From Pterobdella sp. o SKG-2022 (Eukaryota; Annelida; Clitellata; Hirudinida; Piscicolidae): a DNA stretch of 64,000 bases. Of the stretch, positions 51,868 to 61,960 are shown in pieces (within the stretch, counting starts at the first letter, position 1; the number at the start of each line of letters is the position of its first letter). A program made the translations under genes and the position numbers. The stretch lies in contig OZ038321.1 of the NCBI GenBank assembly GCA_964035795.1, positions 16,113,971 through 16,177,970 of the forward strand, read 5' to 3'. The notes beneath the pieces were generated by a model, which saw nothing but the letters and a program-made list of their open reading frames with translations, did no database searches and was not told the DNA's origin.

Positions 51868-54800
51868 TTAGCTTTCATTATTCTGCCAACTATCTCCGTA
51901 AAGACTTGTTGAAGAAGCTGTTGATTGTTGGCCATGCTTTATAAAATTGTTATTGCTAACTTTGTGATCTTCCTGATAAGATACTTTTCCAACATCTGGT
52001 ACTTTTTGATCATACTCAAAGCGAGGTTTTTTTGCAGGTATAGTGAGGTCATCAGAAAACCAAGGATGATTCAAAATCTCTTCAGAAGTCATTCTATCTT
52101 CAGGATTAAGTCGCATGAGGTTGAGAATAAGACATGACGCTTTAGTAGAAAGAAAGTTTGGAAGAAAAAAAGCCCCTCTGCAGATTTTCTTGAAAAGATT
52201 TGTTGAATTGGTATCAAAAAAGGGGTATTTTCCTGTCAACATAATGTAAAGCAGTACTCCCAAACTCCAGCAATCCGCAGCTTTACCAGAGTAGCCTTTA
52301 GTAGAATTCAAAATTTCAGGACTGATATAGGCTAAACATCCATGCCTAACTTTGAACCAGTCAGACTCATTCTCTTTCAACACAACACCTTCCTCAAGAT
52401 TGTCCAGCATGATCAATTTGCTGTAAAAAATATAATTATTTAAAATCAAATAATTTTAAATTTTGAAAACGAACTAAGCCTAAAAACAAACCTATTCTTG
52501 TCAGGAAAAACAAATTTTTTGAGTTTTATTTCCTGAACAACAACATTATTTTGATGACAATGTTTCACACTTTCAACAATCTGAGAGAATAAAAACTTGG
52601 CTTCATCTTCTTTTAGTCTTCTATTATTTTTCATGTATGCATGTAAATCCATGTAATTTTTATTAAACAAAAGACAGGCTTTATTCTCTTTTAAATAGGC
52701 TTGCTCGATCTTGTTGATATTATCATGATGACCAATAGCACAATAAGGTGATAAAAACTTTTCATAATCATGAAGGTTCACAATCTGCAATGGTTATTTG
52801 ATTATTCAAGATGAACTGAAATAACCCAAAAATAAAATTCCTAAATTCAAACACTTTAAATGCTTTAATACTTCACAAACTATGCTTTTCAACGATGAAG
52901 TAGAATAGCTTGACACAATAGAATAAAATACAAAAAGTATTATGACGCTTTTTGTAAAAAAAATTACATTTTAAAATGATATTATTGAGTAAATTTTGAG
53001 ATATAGAAAGGAGAAAAATAACATCTACATACAACATTTTTTTATCCCAAAAACAAATAAAGACTATTTATGATTATGATATCAAAATTTTGTATTTTTG
53101 GCTGACATCTTGTTCTTTTCCCGAATAAGGACAAACTGATGCATCACCATGTTATTGACAACGAGAATGCTCATGTAAAAGAATTGAAGAAAACCTGTGA
53201 AACTCAATCACTAGATGAAGAAAACATGAGAACAAAAAGAGTTCTGAGCCATCCGAACATCTCATAGCCAGGTCCCCTTGGAGTATTTTAGATAGAAACT
53301 CCCATGAACACTCTAAAAAAAGCTTCTCAAAGCATACCACATCATAGCAAAGCAACCTACATTAAATGATTATTAGATATAAAATCTATGTTTGTTTAAC
53401 TCATCATTTTATTATAGTCAGCATCTTTTCCTTTTCCAAGGGATCACTGACTTCTTTCCATGACCTAACCCTTTCTCTCCATTCACCCTGTCATAGGCAT
53501 CTTCAAGACCTAATCCAAGCCCATGACATAAGTTTTCCATCATATTTTTCCAAGCTAACCTTGGCCTTCCCCTTCCTCTACTGCCTTCCACACCTGCTTA
53601 AGGCAATCCTCATCCCCTTTTCTTACAACTCCTTTGTATTCACACCATCAGCTAGCTGCACACCACACATCATTCGAAGCATCCATTTTTCTGATCTTCT
53701 CAACATACTCTCTTCAACAGATCTTACCACCCAAGTTTCTGAGCCATATATCATGACAGACCCCACACATGTTCTATAAATTTTTTCTTTGGTATTCCAT
53801 GTGTGTCTTTTACTACATAACATAGAAAACATACTGTTGTATGCCTTCAACCCCAGCCCTGTGTTTCACTACAGTATCCCTTGAATCAGTATGCAACTGA
53901 AGCACATTCATTACCTTTCATGTAGCCTTTATCATGCTATTATTTTCATAATCACATATTCCTCAAGCAATTTATAAGATTACTCAAAATACTATATAGA
54001 TACTTTAAAATTTACCCATAAAATTGTCCTTTAAAAATTTAAGTTTTTTATAATAAGTTTCATGAAACTTTGTTTAATAAATATTTTGTTTTTTTTTATT
54101 CATATGTATGTCAAAACTCACTAGACTTCTTCATGAGATAACAAAATAGTTTACAGTAGATGATTATACTATTTTTTAAATGATGGGTGAAAACTTTAAC
54201 AAAACATTAAAATAGATAAATTTTTGAAAAAAGTAATAGTTGTATTACAATATACTCTAAGATATAATGTCAACCATCAGATGACCAAAAGTTTGAATTT
54301 TAGTTGTGCAATGTTCTCACAAAGCACCACAAAAAAACCCACCACAAGAAGATCAAAGTAAAATTCAGAAAGATTTTAGAATCAGAAAAAATAAACAAGA
54401 AAAATATACTTTCATAAATAATCTTCAAAGACTGTTTCTTATTTAATACTTGATAACTTTGATAAAAATCATATAAACCATAAATACCAAAATTTTAAAT
54501 CTGGTTTGAACCCCATTATGATAAAGGTGGTCAAATTCACTCCATTTAAAAAAATTTCTTAGAAAAAAAGATAACATTATATAACAATAACTATGAAAGT
54601 ATAACTTCTAATCTATTTCAATTATATTACATGATTAAAATTTACAAAAAATTTACCTTAACAACTTTTTCTTCTTTTGTAACATTGTGTAATGCCACAA
54701 AAGATTGTGACAAATTTCTCACATTAGTAGAGGATGATCCATTGATTGAATAATCACCAACTGACACAACTTCACTTTTCTGAGGAATTGATTCGTATTT

Positions 54801-54917
54801 CTCGATGCAAGTGTAGCTCTTTCCGCAACGTTTACACGAAGTATTCTCATTATTTACTAGGGCGTTATTTTCTTCATATCGGCGTTTCAATTGGTCAGGT
54901 TGACGACGGTTATTCAT
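51868..54917 (-). CDS. TRIB: Tribbles-family pseudokinase
   Basis: Tribbles proteins are pseudokinase adaptors that bring substrates to the COP1 ubiquitin ligase. Three exons join in phase: 54917-54657, 52784-52492 and 52420-51868, about 368 residues. Exon 1 encodes 87 residues with CKRC and a Ser/Asn-rich stretch. The kinase-like domain has HQNNVVVQEIKLKKFVFPD, where Tribbles proteins have a LKLRKFVF loop. Here VQE replaces HRD, and LDN replaces DFG, so catalysis is unlikely. Next are AYISPEILNSTKGYSGKAAD, CWSLGVLLYIMLTGKYPFFD and LNPEDRMTSEEILNHPWF, which covers the ILxHPWF-like MEK-binding position. The tail has YDQKVPDV, fitting the COP1-binding DQxVP motif. The first intron (1.87 kb) holds a LINE remnant. 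The gene is head-to-head with PSMC6. Confidence 0.92.
53420..53880 (-). mobile_element. LINE RT C-terminal remnant in Tribbles intron 1
   Basis: The minus-strand frame 53850-53623 reads MKAYNSMFSMLCSKRHTWNT, KEKIYRTCVGSVMIYGSETW and VRSVEESMLRRSEKWMLRMM, the well-known tail of invertebrate non-LTR reverse transcriptases (KIYKTxVRPVMLYGSETW). The remainder toward 53420 matches the region after RWMCGV in degraded frames. The plus-strand ORF through it is a shadow. Confidence 0.8.
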
Positions 54918-55443
54918 TAAACCTATACCTAAAGAAAAACGTTTTTATAAATTATTGATGAAACAAAGTCTCATTGAAATATCAGTCATAATGATCTAAC
55001 GTCTATTAATAAATGATTTCTTATAATGATGAATAAGCTGATGAAATATATACATCACTCATACTACGCAACAATAAACGTTAATGTCAACATATTTCCT
55101 CGAAAAATTTCATTAAAAAAATTAAAATTTCATTTTAATTAATTTACGTAAAAATAATGTTTGAATAGTTGAAAATACACACCTTAAAAATCATTAGAAT
55201 CCCGAGGCTCAAAGATTCAGGAAAAAACGGAGTTGCGATGATGCGTTTTATGCTCAGAAAAAGAATGTGCCGAAAGATTTTTTCACTATTTCAGTATTTG
55301 AAAAAAAATTTTGAATTATAAATTATATTTGTATATTAGAAAAACTTACTTTTATTTAAATTATTGAATAAAATAAAATTAATACTCATTTTAAACTAAA
55401 CATTACTTTTACTAAACGCAAATTCATAAACTTGTTAGTAAAA
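54918..55443. promoter_or_regulatory. Divergent promoter region, Tribbles / PSMC6
   Basis: These 526 bp separate two head-to-head start codons. No obvious TATA box. A small CG-bearing patch at about 55195-55275 (CCCGAGGCTC, GCGATGATGCG, GTGCCGAAAG) is the only relatively GC-rich part and is the best candidate for the PSMC6 core promoter or 5' untranslated region. Confidence 0.4.
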
Positions 55444-57896
55444 ATGGCTGCCGCTGTTGCTAGTCCGCAGACTAATGAAAAAACAGTAAGAGATAAAATA
55501 ACCCAAGATTATCGCAAAAAATTAACAGATCACAAGGAGATTGATGGACGCCTCAAAGAAAGTATTTATCAATTACGCTGAGTCACATAAACTCAAATCT
55601 AACCAAATAATTTTTCAGTCTTTCAAAAAAATATTTTTTTTTAGTGAGAGAACATTTAAAGGAACTCACTAAACAATATGATAAATCAGAAAATGATTTG
55701 AAAGCTCTTCAAAGTGTTGGCCAGGTTAATTTTTTTTTTCAAGTTTTAATTATGTATAAATTTCAATTTTTTGCAATTAATGTTAAACTAAAAATCTTTT
55801 ATTATATGATATTTCCTCATATTAAGTTTCCTTGAAATTTTTAGTCTGTTCACAAGATGACATAAGTTGAGCACAATTGATTTATTTTCATACCCATTAT
55901 TTTGCTTAATTATGGTTAAAGTTTACTTTAATAAAACTTTTTTTTTCCAATATAGTCTAAGACTTTTTCCTCCTTAATTCATAAATCTAAATAAATTTTA
56001 GCATTCATAAACCATACCTTCATTTCATTTGACTTTTATGTTTTTCAAAAAAAATTTGATCATCTGCTATTTTTCAAAGTTAGTTTAGACATTAATTAGG
56101 TTTGAAAACAAGTTTATTATAAATGTATCAAACTTTCTTTAGTTATTTGTTAGTTTTTTTAGCACTAGTAATGTAATGTAATGCCGTATTTATAAAGCAC
56201 TTTTCTTTGTAGATCAAAGCACTTGCTACAAATTTAATGTAGCAAAAACACTGTGGAATAGGTGCTAATTATCGGTCCACGCGGGATCAAACCCAGTATC
56301 TTTAGATAATTAGTCTAATGCTCAACCATTGAGCTATAGGGGCCAACACCAGTGGTGTTATTAACTGTTGTTCTCAGCAGTTTTAATTTTTTGTTAAACC
56401 TTTTTAAGTTTTGGAAATAGTTCATTTTGTTTTTTTATAAAATTTCAAAATTTTTTTATGAATAATATTATTTTTCTTATAGAAACGGTTTTCAATAATA
56501 TTTTAGTGAATCTAATTGTGAAATTTTTCAAATATTTCATCCAGATGCCAAGGCTCTTGTATACAAAATATATTCATTCTTACTTCAAGTGTCTATTTAT
56601 ATAAATAAAACAAAACTTACTATTTTTTAATGTGTTATTTTTTACTTCCTTCTTCAATTTTTCTAGTTAGTTTTTCAGGTTTTTTGATTATGTATTCAAT
56701 AAAAAGAAGTTAATTTCACATATGGGTTAAATATTTTTATATTTATCTATACTCATATTTCAAATATTTTTTTCTGAATTTTTTAATTGTTAGCAACATC
56801 TTAATATGCTCAGATTGTAGGAGAAGTTTTGAAACAGTTAACAGAAGATAAATGTAAGCTTTGAAAATTTTATCTTATGAATTTGTACCAATTTGTTTTT
56901 CAAAATTTATTTTATTTTAATTACTTCACAGTTATAGTTAAAGCTACCAATGGGCCAAGGTATGTTGTGGGATGTAGGCGTCAACTTGATAAGGCAAAGT
57001 TGAAGGCTGGCACAAGAGTAGCTCTAGACATGACCACTTTGACCATCATGAGACACCTGCCTCGTGAGGTTGATCCACTTGTCTACAACATGAGTTCTGA
57101 AGACCCTGGTGATATTAACTACTCACAAATTGGTGGACTTTCTGAACAAATCAGAGAACTAAGAGAAGTAATTGAATTGCCTCTCATGAATCCTGAACTT
57201 TTCCAAAGAGTGGGCATTACACCTCCAAAAGGCTGTCTTCTTTTTGGACCTCCAGGAACTGGAAAGACTTTATTAGCTAGAGCTGTTGCTTCTCAGTTGG
57301 ATGCAAACTTTTTAAAGGTTGTTTCAAGTGCTATCGTGGACAAATACATAGGTGAAAGTGCCAGGCTTATAAGAGAGATGTTTGGGTATGGGCGAGATCA
57401 TCAACCTTGCATTATATTCATGGATGAAATTGATGCCATAGGAGGTCGTAGGTTTTCAGAAGGTACTTCAGCTGATAGGGAGATTCAACGTACTTTGATG
57501 GAGCTTTTAAACCAAATGGATGGATTTGATGCTTTAGGACAAGTGAAAATAATCATGGCCACTAATAGGCCTGATACCCTTGATCCTGCTCTTCTTAGAC
57601 CTGGAAGACTTGATAGAAAGATTGAAATCCCACTGCCAAATGAACAGGCTCGTTTGGAAATTCTTAAGATACATGCTAGTGGCATTTCAAAGCATGGAGA
57701 CATTGACTGGGAAGCAATAGTCAAGCTATCAGATGATTTTAATGGTGCTGATCTGCGAAATGTGTGCACTGAAGCTGGTATGTTTGCTATAAGGTCTGAA
57801 AGAGATTTTGTGAAAGAAGAAGATTTTCTCAAAGCTGTGAGGAAAATTGCGGACAATAAAAAATTAGAAACAAAATTTGAATATAAGCCCGTTTAA
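55444..57896 (+). CDS. PSMC6: 26S proteasome regulatory subunit Rpt4 (PSMC6)
   Basis: AAA+ ATPase of the 19S base ring that unfolds substrates and feeds them to the 20S core. Four exons join in phase: 55444-55561, 55647-55724, 56814-56853 and 56932-57896, close to 400 residues, slightly longer than human PSMC6 (389). The N-terminal coiled coil has [30 protein letters not shown]. The OB domain has [15 protein letters not shown]. The ATPase core has Walker A GPPGTGKT, Walker B IIFMDEID, the pore-region loop [20 protein letters not shown], sensor 1 [20 protein letters not shown], and the arginine-finger context NQMDGFD. The C-terminus FEYKPV resembles human LDYKPV. The 965-nt terminal exon holds most of the protein. 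Intron 3 contains SINE copy D. It is the best-conserved gene in the window. Confidence 0.98.
56165..56348 (-). mobile_element. tRNA-derived SINE, copy D (most complete)
   Basis: In reverse complement the element starts with a tRNA-like head: A-box region TAGCTCAATGGTTGAGCATT and B-box GGGTTTGATCCC, about 35 nt apart. Then comes the body (GACCGATAATTAGCACCTAT, TTGCTACATTAAATTTGTAG), the AAAGCACTTTTC inverted pair and the tail TACATTACATTAC. It is the reference for copies A-C. It lies in PSMC6 intron 3, opposite the gene. Confidence 0.85.
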
Positions 57897-59205
57897 GCTT
57901 TTTTTAATATATATTTTGTGATTACAACTTATTATTAATTCGAGTTTAAAAATACAAAGGTTTAAATTTTTTTTTGTCAATGATCGTATTTGGTAAAATT
58001 TGCGAATTGCATTTAATCCTCATTTTAAAACTACCTTTTTGATTTTGAAAATTACTTAAAAATTTTGATAAAAACGTTTTCTTGAACAAAAAAACTGAGC
58101 ACTGAACTGAGTTTCAGATTCGTTGTTATCAAAAAAAACCTAAAATTTTCGATATTCCAGCCATACGAATTATGTTGAAATTCAAACATGAGAAACATCT
58201 TTGAGATAACAGACAAGATTTCCTAAAAACTGACCAAGTTATAATTTTTAAATTCAATTTTGTGTGTTCACCTATGGAAAGTGAGTTAATTAGTTTTGAA
58301 CGTCGATAAAGACCTAATATTGAAGTGTGCCGTAAAATTCTTTAAAACACAGGTAAACAACATCACACCTGGAAGCAATTGTATGATTCATCAGATAATA
58401 AATGCTTATAATTGCGTCTCCAGCATCATCGAAGAAACTTCAAAAAATTATGCATAAAACTTTTTTTTGAATATTTAAAAAATATTTCGTTGAAAAAGTT
58501 TTCTAAAAGTTGGTTTGACTAAATAAATTTTAAATTGTTTACCTGGTTGCCAGGCCTGCATGGTTGCTAAGTTTTGTATAATTTCTCTTATAGCATGTAC
58601 GTTTGAGCTGAATCGATAGTGATCCAAGTCTAAAATTTTTGAGCTTAAATATTTCAAGTTTCCAAAATTACACAAGTTATTCCATGAACTCAGTTTGTTT
58701 GGATACTTTATCTAGAATTAACATCAGTTTCAGCTGAGAAATATTTCTGTAAACTTATAACAGTTAAGAGCATCTGAACTTTATAATGGAAGAAAGCAGA
58801 AAGGTTATTTTGATTGAAATTCATAAGAATTGAATTCAGTAATGATAAAATTTCGCAGAGTTTAGTGTTTAATCTGAATTGCCCTAACCAGCCAGTCATT
58901 CCATCGGTTCCAACAAAGTTAGGGTTTTATACCTTAGGCATTAATGTTCAAAAAATTTTAATAAAATAAATACAATATTCGTTTTCAAATTCTCATTTTT
59001 TGGTTTAGATATAATAGTAAATTTGCATGAGTATAATTGAATCCAATATATTTGTGGAGAATATTTAAAATAAATTTCAACGTGACTAATAACTTTACAA
59101 TAATAATATTTTATATTTATTATTTTTTACTTTCGAAAAATAAATGGAAACTCACGATGTAGACACCTGATCAATATTTCTTTGTCTTTATTGTAGCTAT
59201 TGTTA
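57897..59205. other. Intergenic region PSMC6 / p53 family, with a doubtful minus-strand ORF cluster
   Basis: About 1.3 kb. On the minus strand, frames at 58899-58762, 58721-58553 and 58374-58299 can be chained with GT-AG borders into a reading such as MTGWLGQFRLNTKLCEILSL, KYPNKLSSWNNLCNFGNLKY and GVMLFTCVLKNFTAHFNI. The first intron would be only 40 bp, shorter than others here, and I do not recognise the protein. It may be a small gene or chance. It also must contain the PSMC6 3' end and p53-family upstream sequence. Confidence 0.3.
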
Positions 59206-61960
59206 ATGCCAGATCACAAATTTTCATACATTTGTTCATACATGCATCAGTGAATACAAAAATGTAAATTGCAAGAAAACTTTTGAGTCATTATACTTCA
59301 GTATCTGGGCGTACAATTAGCTTTAGTAATAGTTGTGAGGTCTGGATCAAACACTATAATTTAGCCTTTATAATTAAAAACTAAAATATGAAAAGATTTT
59401 TCTAAAATAAGTTTTTAACATTCTCTTTAGTTCAGCATATGCGGGAGAGTATGGTTTCGAAATTTCCTTCCAAAAGCAAAAGAAGGAAACGAAATCTGCT
59501 TCTTGGACCGTTCGTTATTCGTATTTTTATGTGCTATTGCGATAAAGTAAAAAACTTCAGATAATATCATAAATCAAATTGATTAATATACGCACAATAT
59601 TTTTCTTAAGTAATATAGCAATTTTTTTTCATTTCACTCAGTATTCAGAAGATTTGAAAAAGTTGTACGTTCGAATGCGAAGTTCTTGTCCAATAAGATT
59701 CAAAACAGCCATAAACCCACCTCGAGGTTGTATAGTTAGAGCTCTCCCACTCTATATCAAACCAGAACACGTTCAAGAAGTTGTTAAACGGTGCCCAAAC
59801 CATGCATCTTCTGGTCAAAACAGGAACCCGTACAGCGCAGATGGATTCAGTCAAGAAACTTATGTTGATAACGAATCTTATGAGCGATACAATTCGAATA
59901 CAATATCTTCTTCTCCATTGCATGCATACAACGATGCTTACAAACATCTCCTCATCTGCGAAAATAAACAAGCGCAGTACTGTGAGGATCCGTACACTGG
60001 TCGCTTATCTGTCACCTTCCCCCATGAGCTCCCCCAAGGTTTACATTGTTCATCTCGCTAACTAGTTTATTTACTTATGTTGTAAACAAAAAATTTTTTT
60101 TTTCTTGAACCGTTATTTTTAACGTTTTCGAAAAAAGAAAATCTAAATATGAATTGAAATTCTATACTAACTTGTATAGCTGGAACAGATTGGGTGACGA
60201 ATCTTTTCCAGTTTGCATGTTTCAGTTCATGTGTTGGAGGTTTGAATAGGAGACCTCTGCAAGTGATCTTCACTTTGGAACATGGTTCTCAGGTGCTTAA
60301 GGCTTCACAGCGCATAAAACTTTAAGCATTTTGCTATGAAAAATTCTCAAAGTTTGTTAAAGCGTCTAAAATACTCGCGTAAAAACTTAATTTTAAAATG
60401 AAAAATTAATTTGTTTTTTTTTCATTTGAATTTTTGAATCTATCTTCAAAATTTAGAAGCTTACATAGATTGATGACAACAGGTGCTAGGCAGAAGGGCG
60501 GTGGAGGTGAGGGTGTGTGCTTGTCCAGCGAGAGATCGTAAGTCAGAAGAAAAATCTGGCTTCAAACAATTTTCTGGAAAAATAATTGAAAGTCTGAAAT
60601 CTTCTTTTGAAATAAAATTTTTTGTTATATCGAAACTTATATAAAGTTTTTACAATTTTTAATACAATTGGAAATAATTTCAAGAACTGCGATGTTTGGA
60701 GAAGGAGTCAAATCTCGAAGCAATTTCAGCTACAAAACTAGAAAGAAAAAGATCAAGAACTTGTTCTGCAAAGTTAAACGAACAGAAGTCATTTGAGAAT
60801 ACAGACGTCGAGATCCACTTTGACCAGGATGGTTCTACTGATGATGGAACTGTCTACACCCTCAAGGTGGTCCTTGTGATTTTCAAACTTTATGAGTCCT
60901 TTGTTGTATAGCTTTTATTATTTTCTGAGTTGCCATTTTTATGTGTTTTAAAAAAGGAATTTAAAGTGATTGTGGTTTGAGTTTTGAGCTCAAACTGAAA
61001 CTGAATTACTCTCAACATTTTTTCAAGGTGGTTGGTAAAGAGAACTATGAAATGTTGAAAAAAGTGAGAGACTCTTTAGAGTTGTATGACACCATTCCTC
61101 ATGAACAGAAACATTTGTTAAGGAATAAAAGAAACAAAAAGAGAAAGTTTGCGTTTAAATATTGGATGTATAGAAGTATATAACAATTAATTAGTTTCTA
61201 CCTTTGCAAAGCTCTATATTCCAATAAAATATTCATATAGATTAGTTCAAAAATGCGTATATTTTTAAAAAAAATTTTGTTGAATAGTTTCACAGAAGTG
61301 AACAACGAAGAACTTATTATAGAGAATGCTTACGAGGGCAAAGTGACCTCCTTGAATGAAGAAAATCCATTAGAAAACGAAGTTTCAAGCACTGAAAAAC
61401 ACAATGGCACAGAATTAGACCAATCGACTATATTGCAACTGTTTTCGCCATCTTCTTTCCCTTCATCTTCTACAAGTCTCGACCCGTCATCATCAGCTAG
61501 TCAAACCCCCTTAGTTCTCACTTCTCCTTCTATAATTCTTCCTTCAAACAACCAATCCTCCCATGTTTCTCATTCTTCATTCTACCAGCTCCTTTCTCCT
61601 TCATTCGATTTCAATAACATCATTAAGTTCAAAAAACCAGAAACTTCCATTCAAATCTCAAAAAAACAACAAGAACAACAAGAGCAGCACTTGTTGGCCC
61701 CTATTAGTGATTTCCACCACAGACCACCACCACTATTTATGCCTTCTTCAACATCTTCAGCAACCTTCTACAAAATCACAAACAACAATAATTTACAAAA
61801 CAACGACAACAACGAGTATGAAACTTTCAACAGCAAACAACAAAGACCCTTGCAACAACTGATTCTTAATTTAGGGAGCTCTACTCAGCCTATATTTTTT
61901 GAGAGTGATACCGCTGAAGAGCACAACTATTGTGAAGTGATAGGCAATGAAAGTAATTGA
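59206..61960 (+). CDS. p53/p63/p73-family transcription factor
   Basis: Sequence-specific DNA-binding factor of the p53 family. Exons in phase are 59206-59249 (tentative start), 59431-59509, 59642-60038, 60180-60292, 60483-60537, 60685-60866, 61028-61175 and 61296-61960, about 560 residues. The DNA-binding domain has [40 protein letters not shown], the zinc pair in [28 protein letters not shown], the second zinc pair in [15 protein letters not shown] and the DNA contact helix start [11 protein letters not shown] tetramerisation domain follows ([29 protein letters not shown]). The pattern ([24 protein letters not shown]) is nearer p63/p73 than mammalian p53. The last 221 residues are Ser/Pro/Gln/Asn-rich, with no SAM domain seen. 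No transactivation domain was identified; the proposed first exon gives only [15 protein letters not shown] and could be internal. Confidence 0.92.

Noticed and set aside
53366..53779. 137-residue plus-strand ORF
   Set aside because: It is the shadow of a minus-strand LINE RT tail.
51868..54917. Active serine/threonine kinase
   Set aside because: The HRD and DFG motifs are lost and the Tribbles loop and COP1 motif are present.
56280..56348. tRNA gene on the minus strand
   Set aside because: Both internal boxes are present, but the stems are imperfect and the body and tail match the other SINE copies.
57485..57856. 123-residue antisense ORF
   Set aside because: Shadow of the highly conserved PSMC6 exon 4.
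61296..61960. SAM domain as in p63/p73
   Set aside because: The last exon is low-complexity Ser/Pro/Gln/Asn; no helical SAM pattern is visible.
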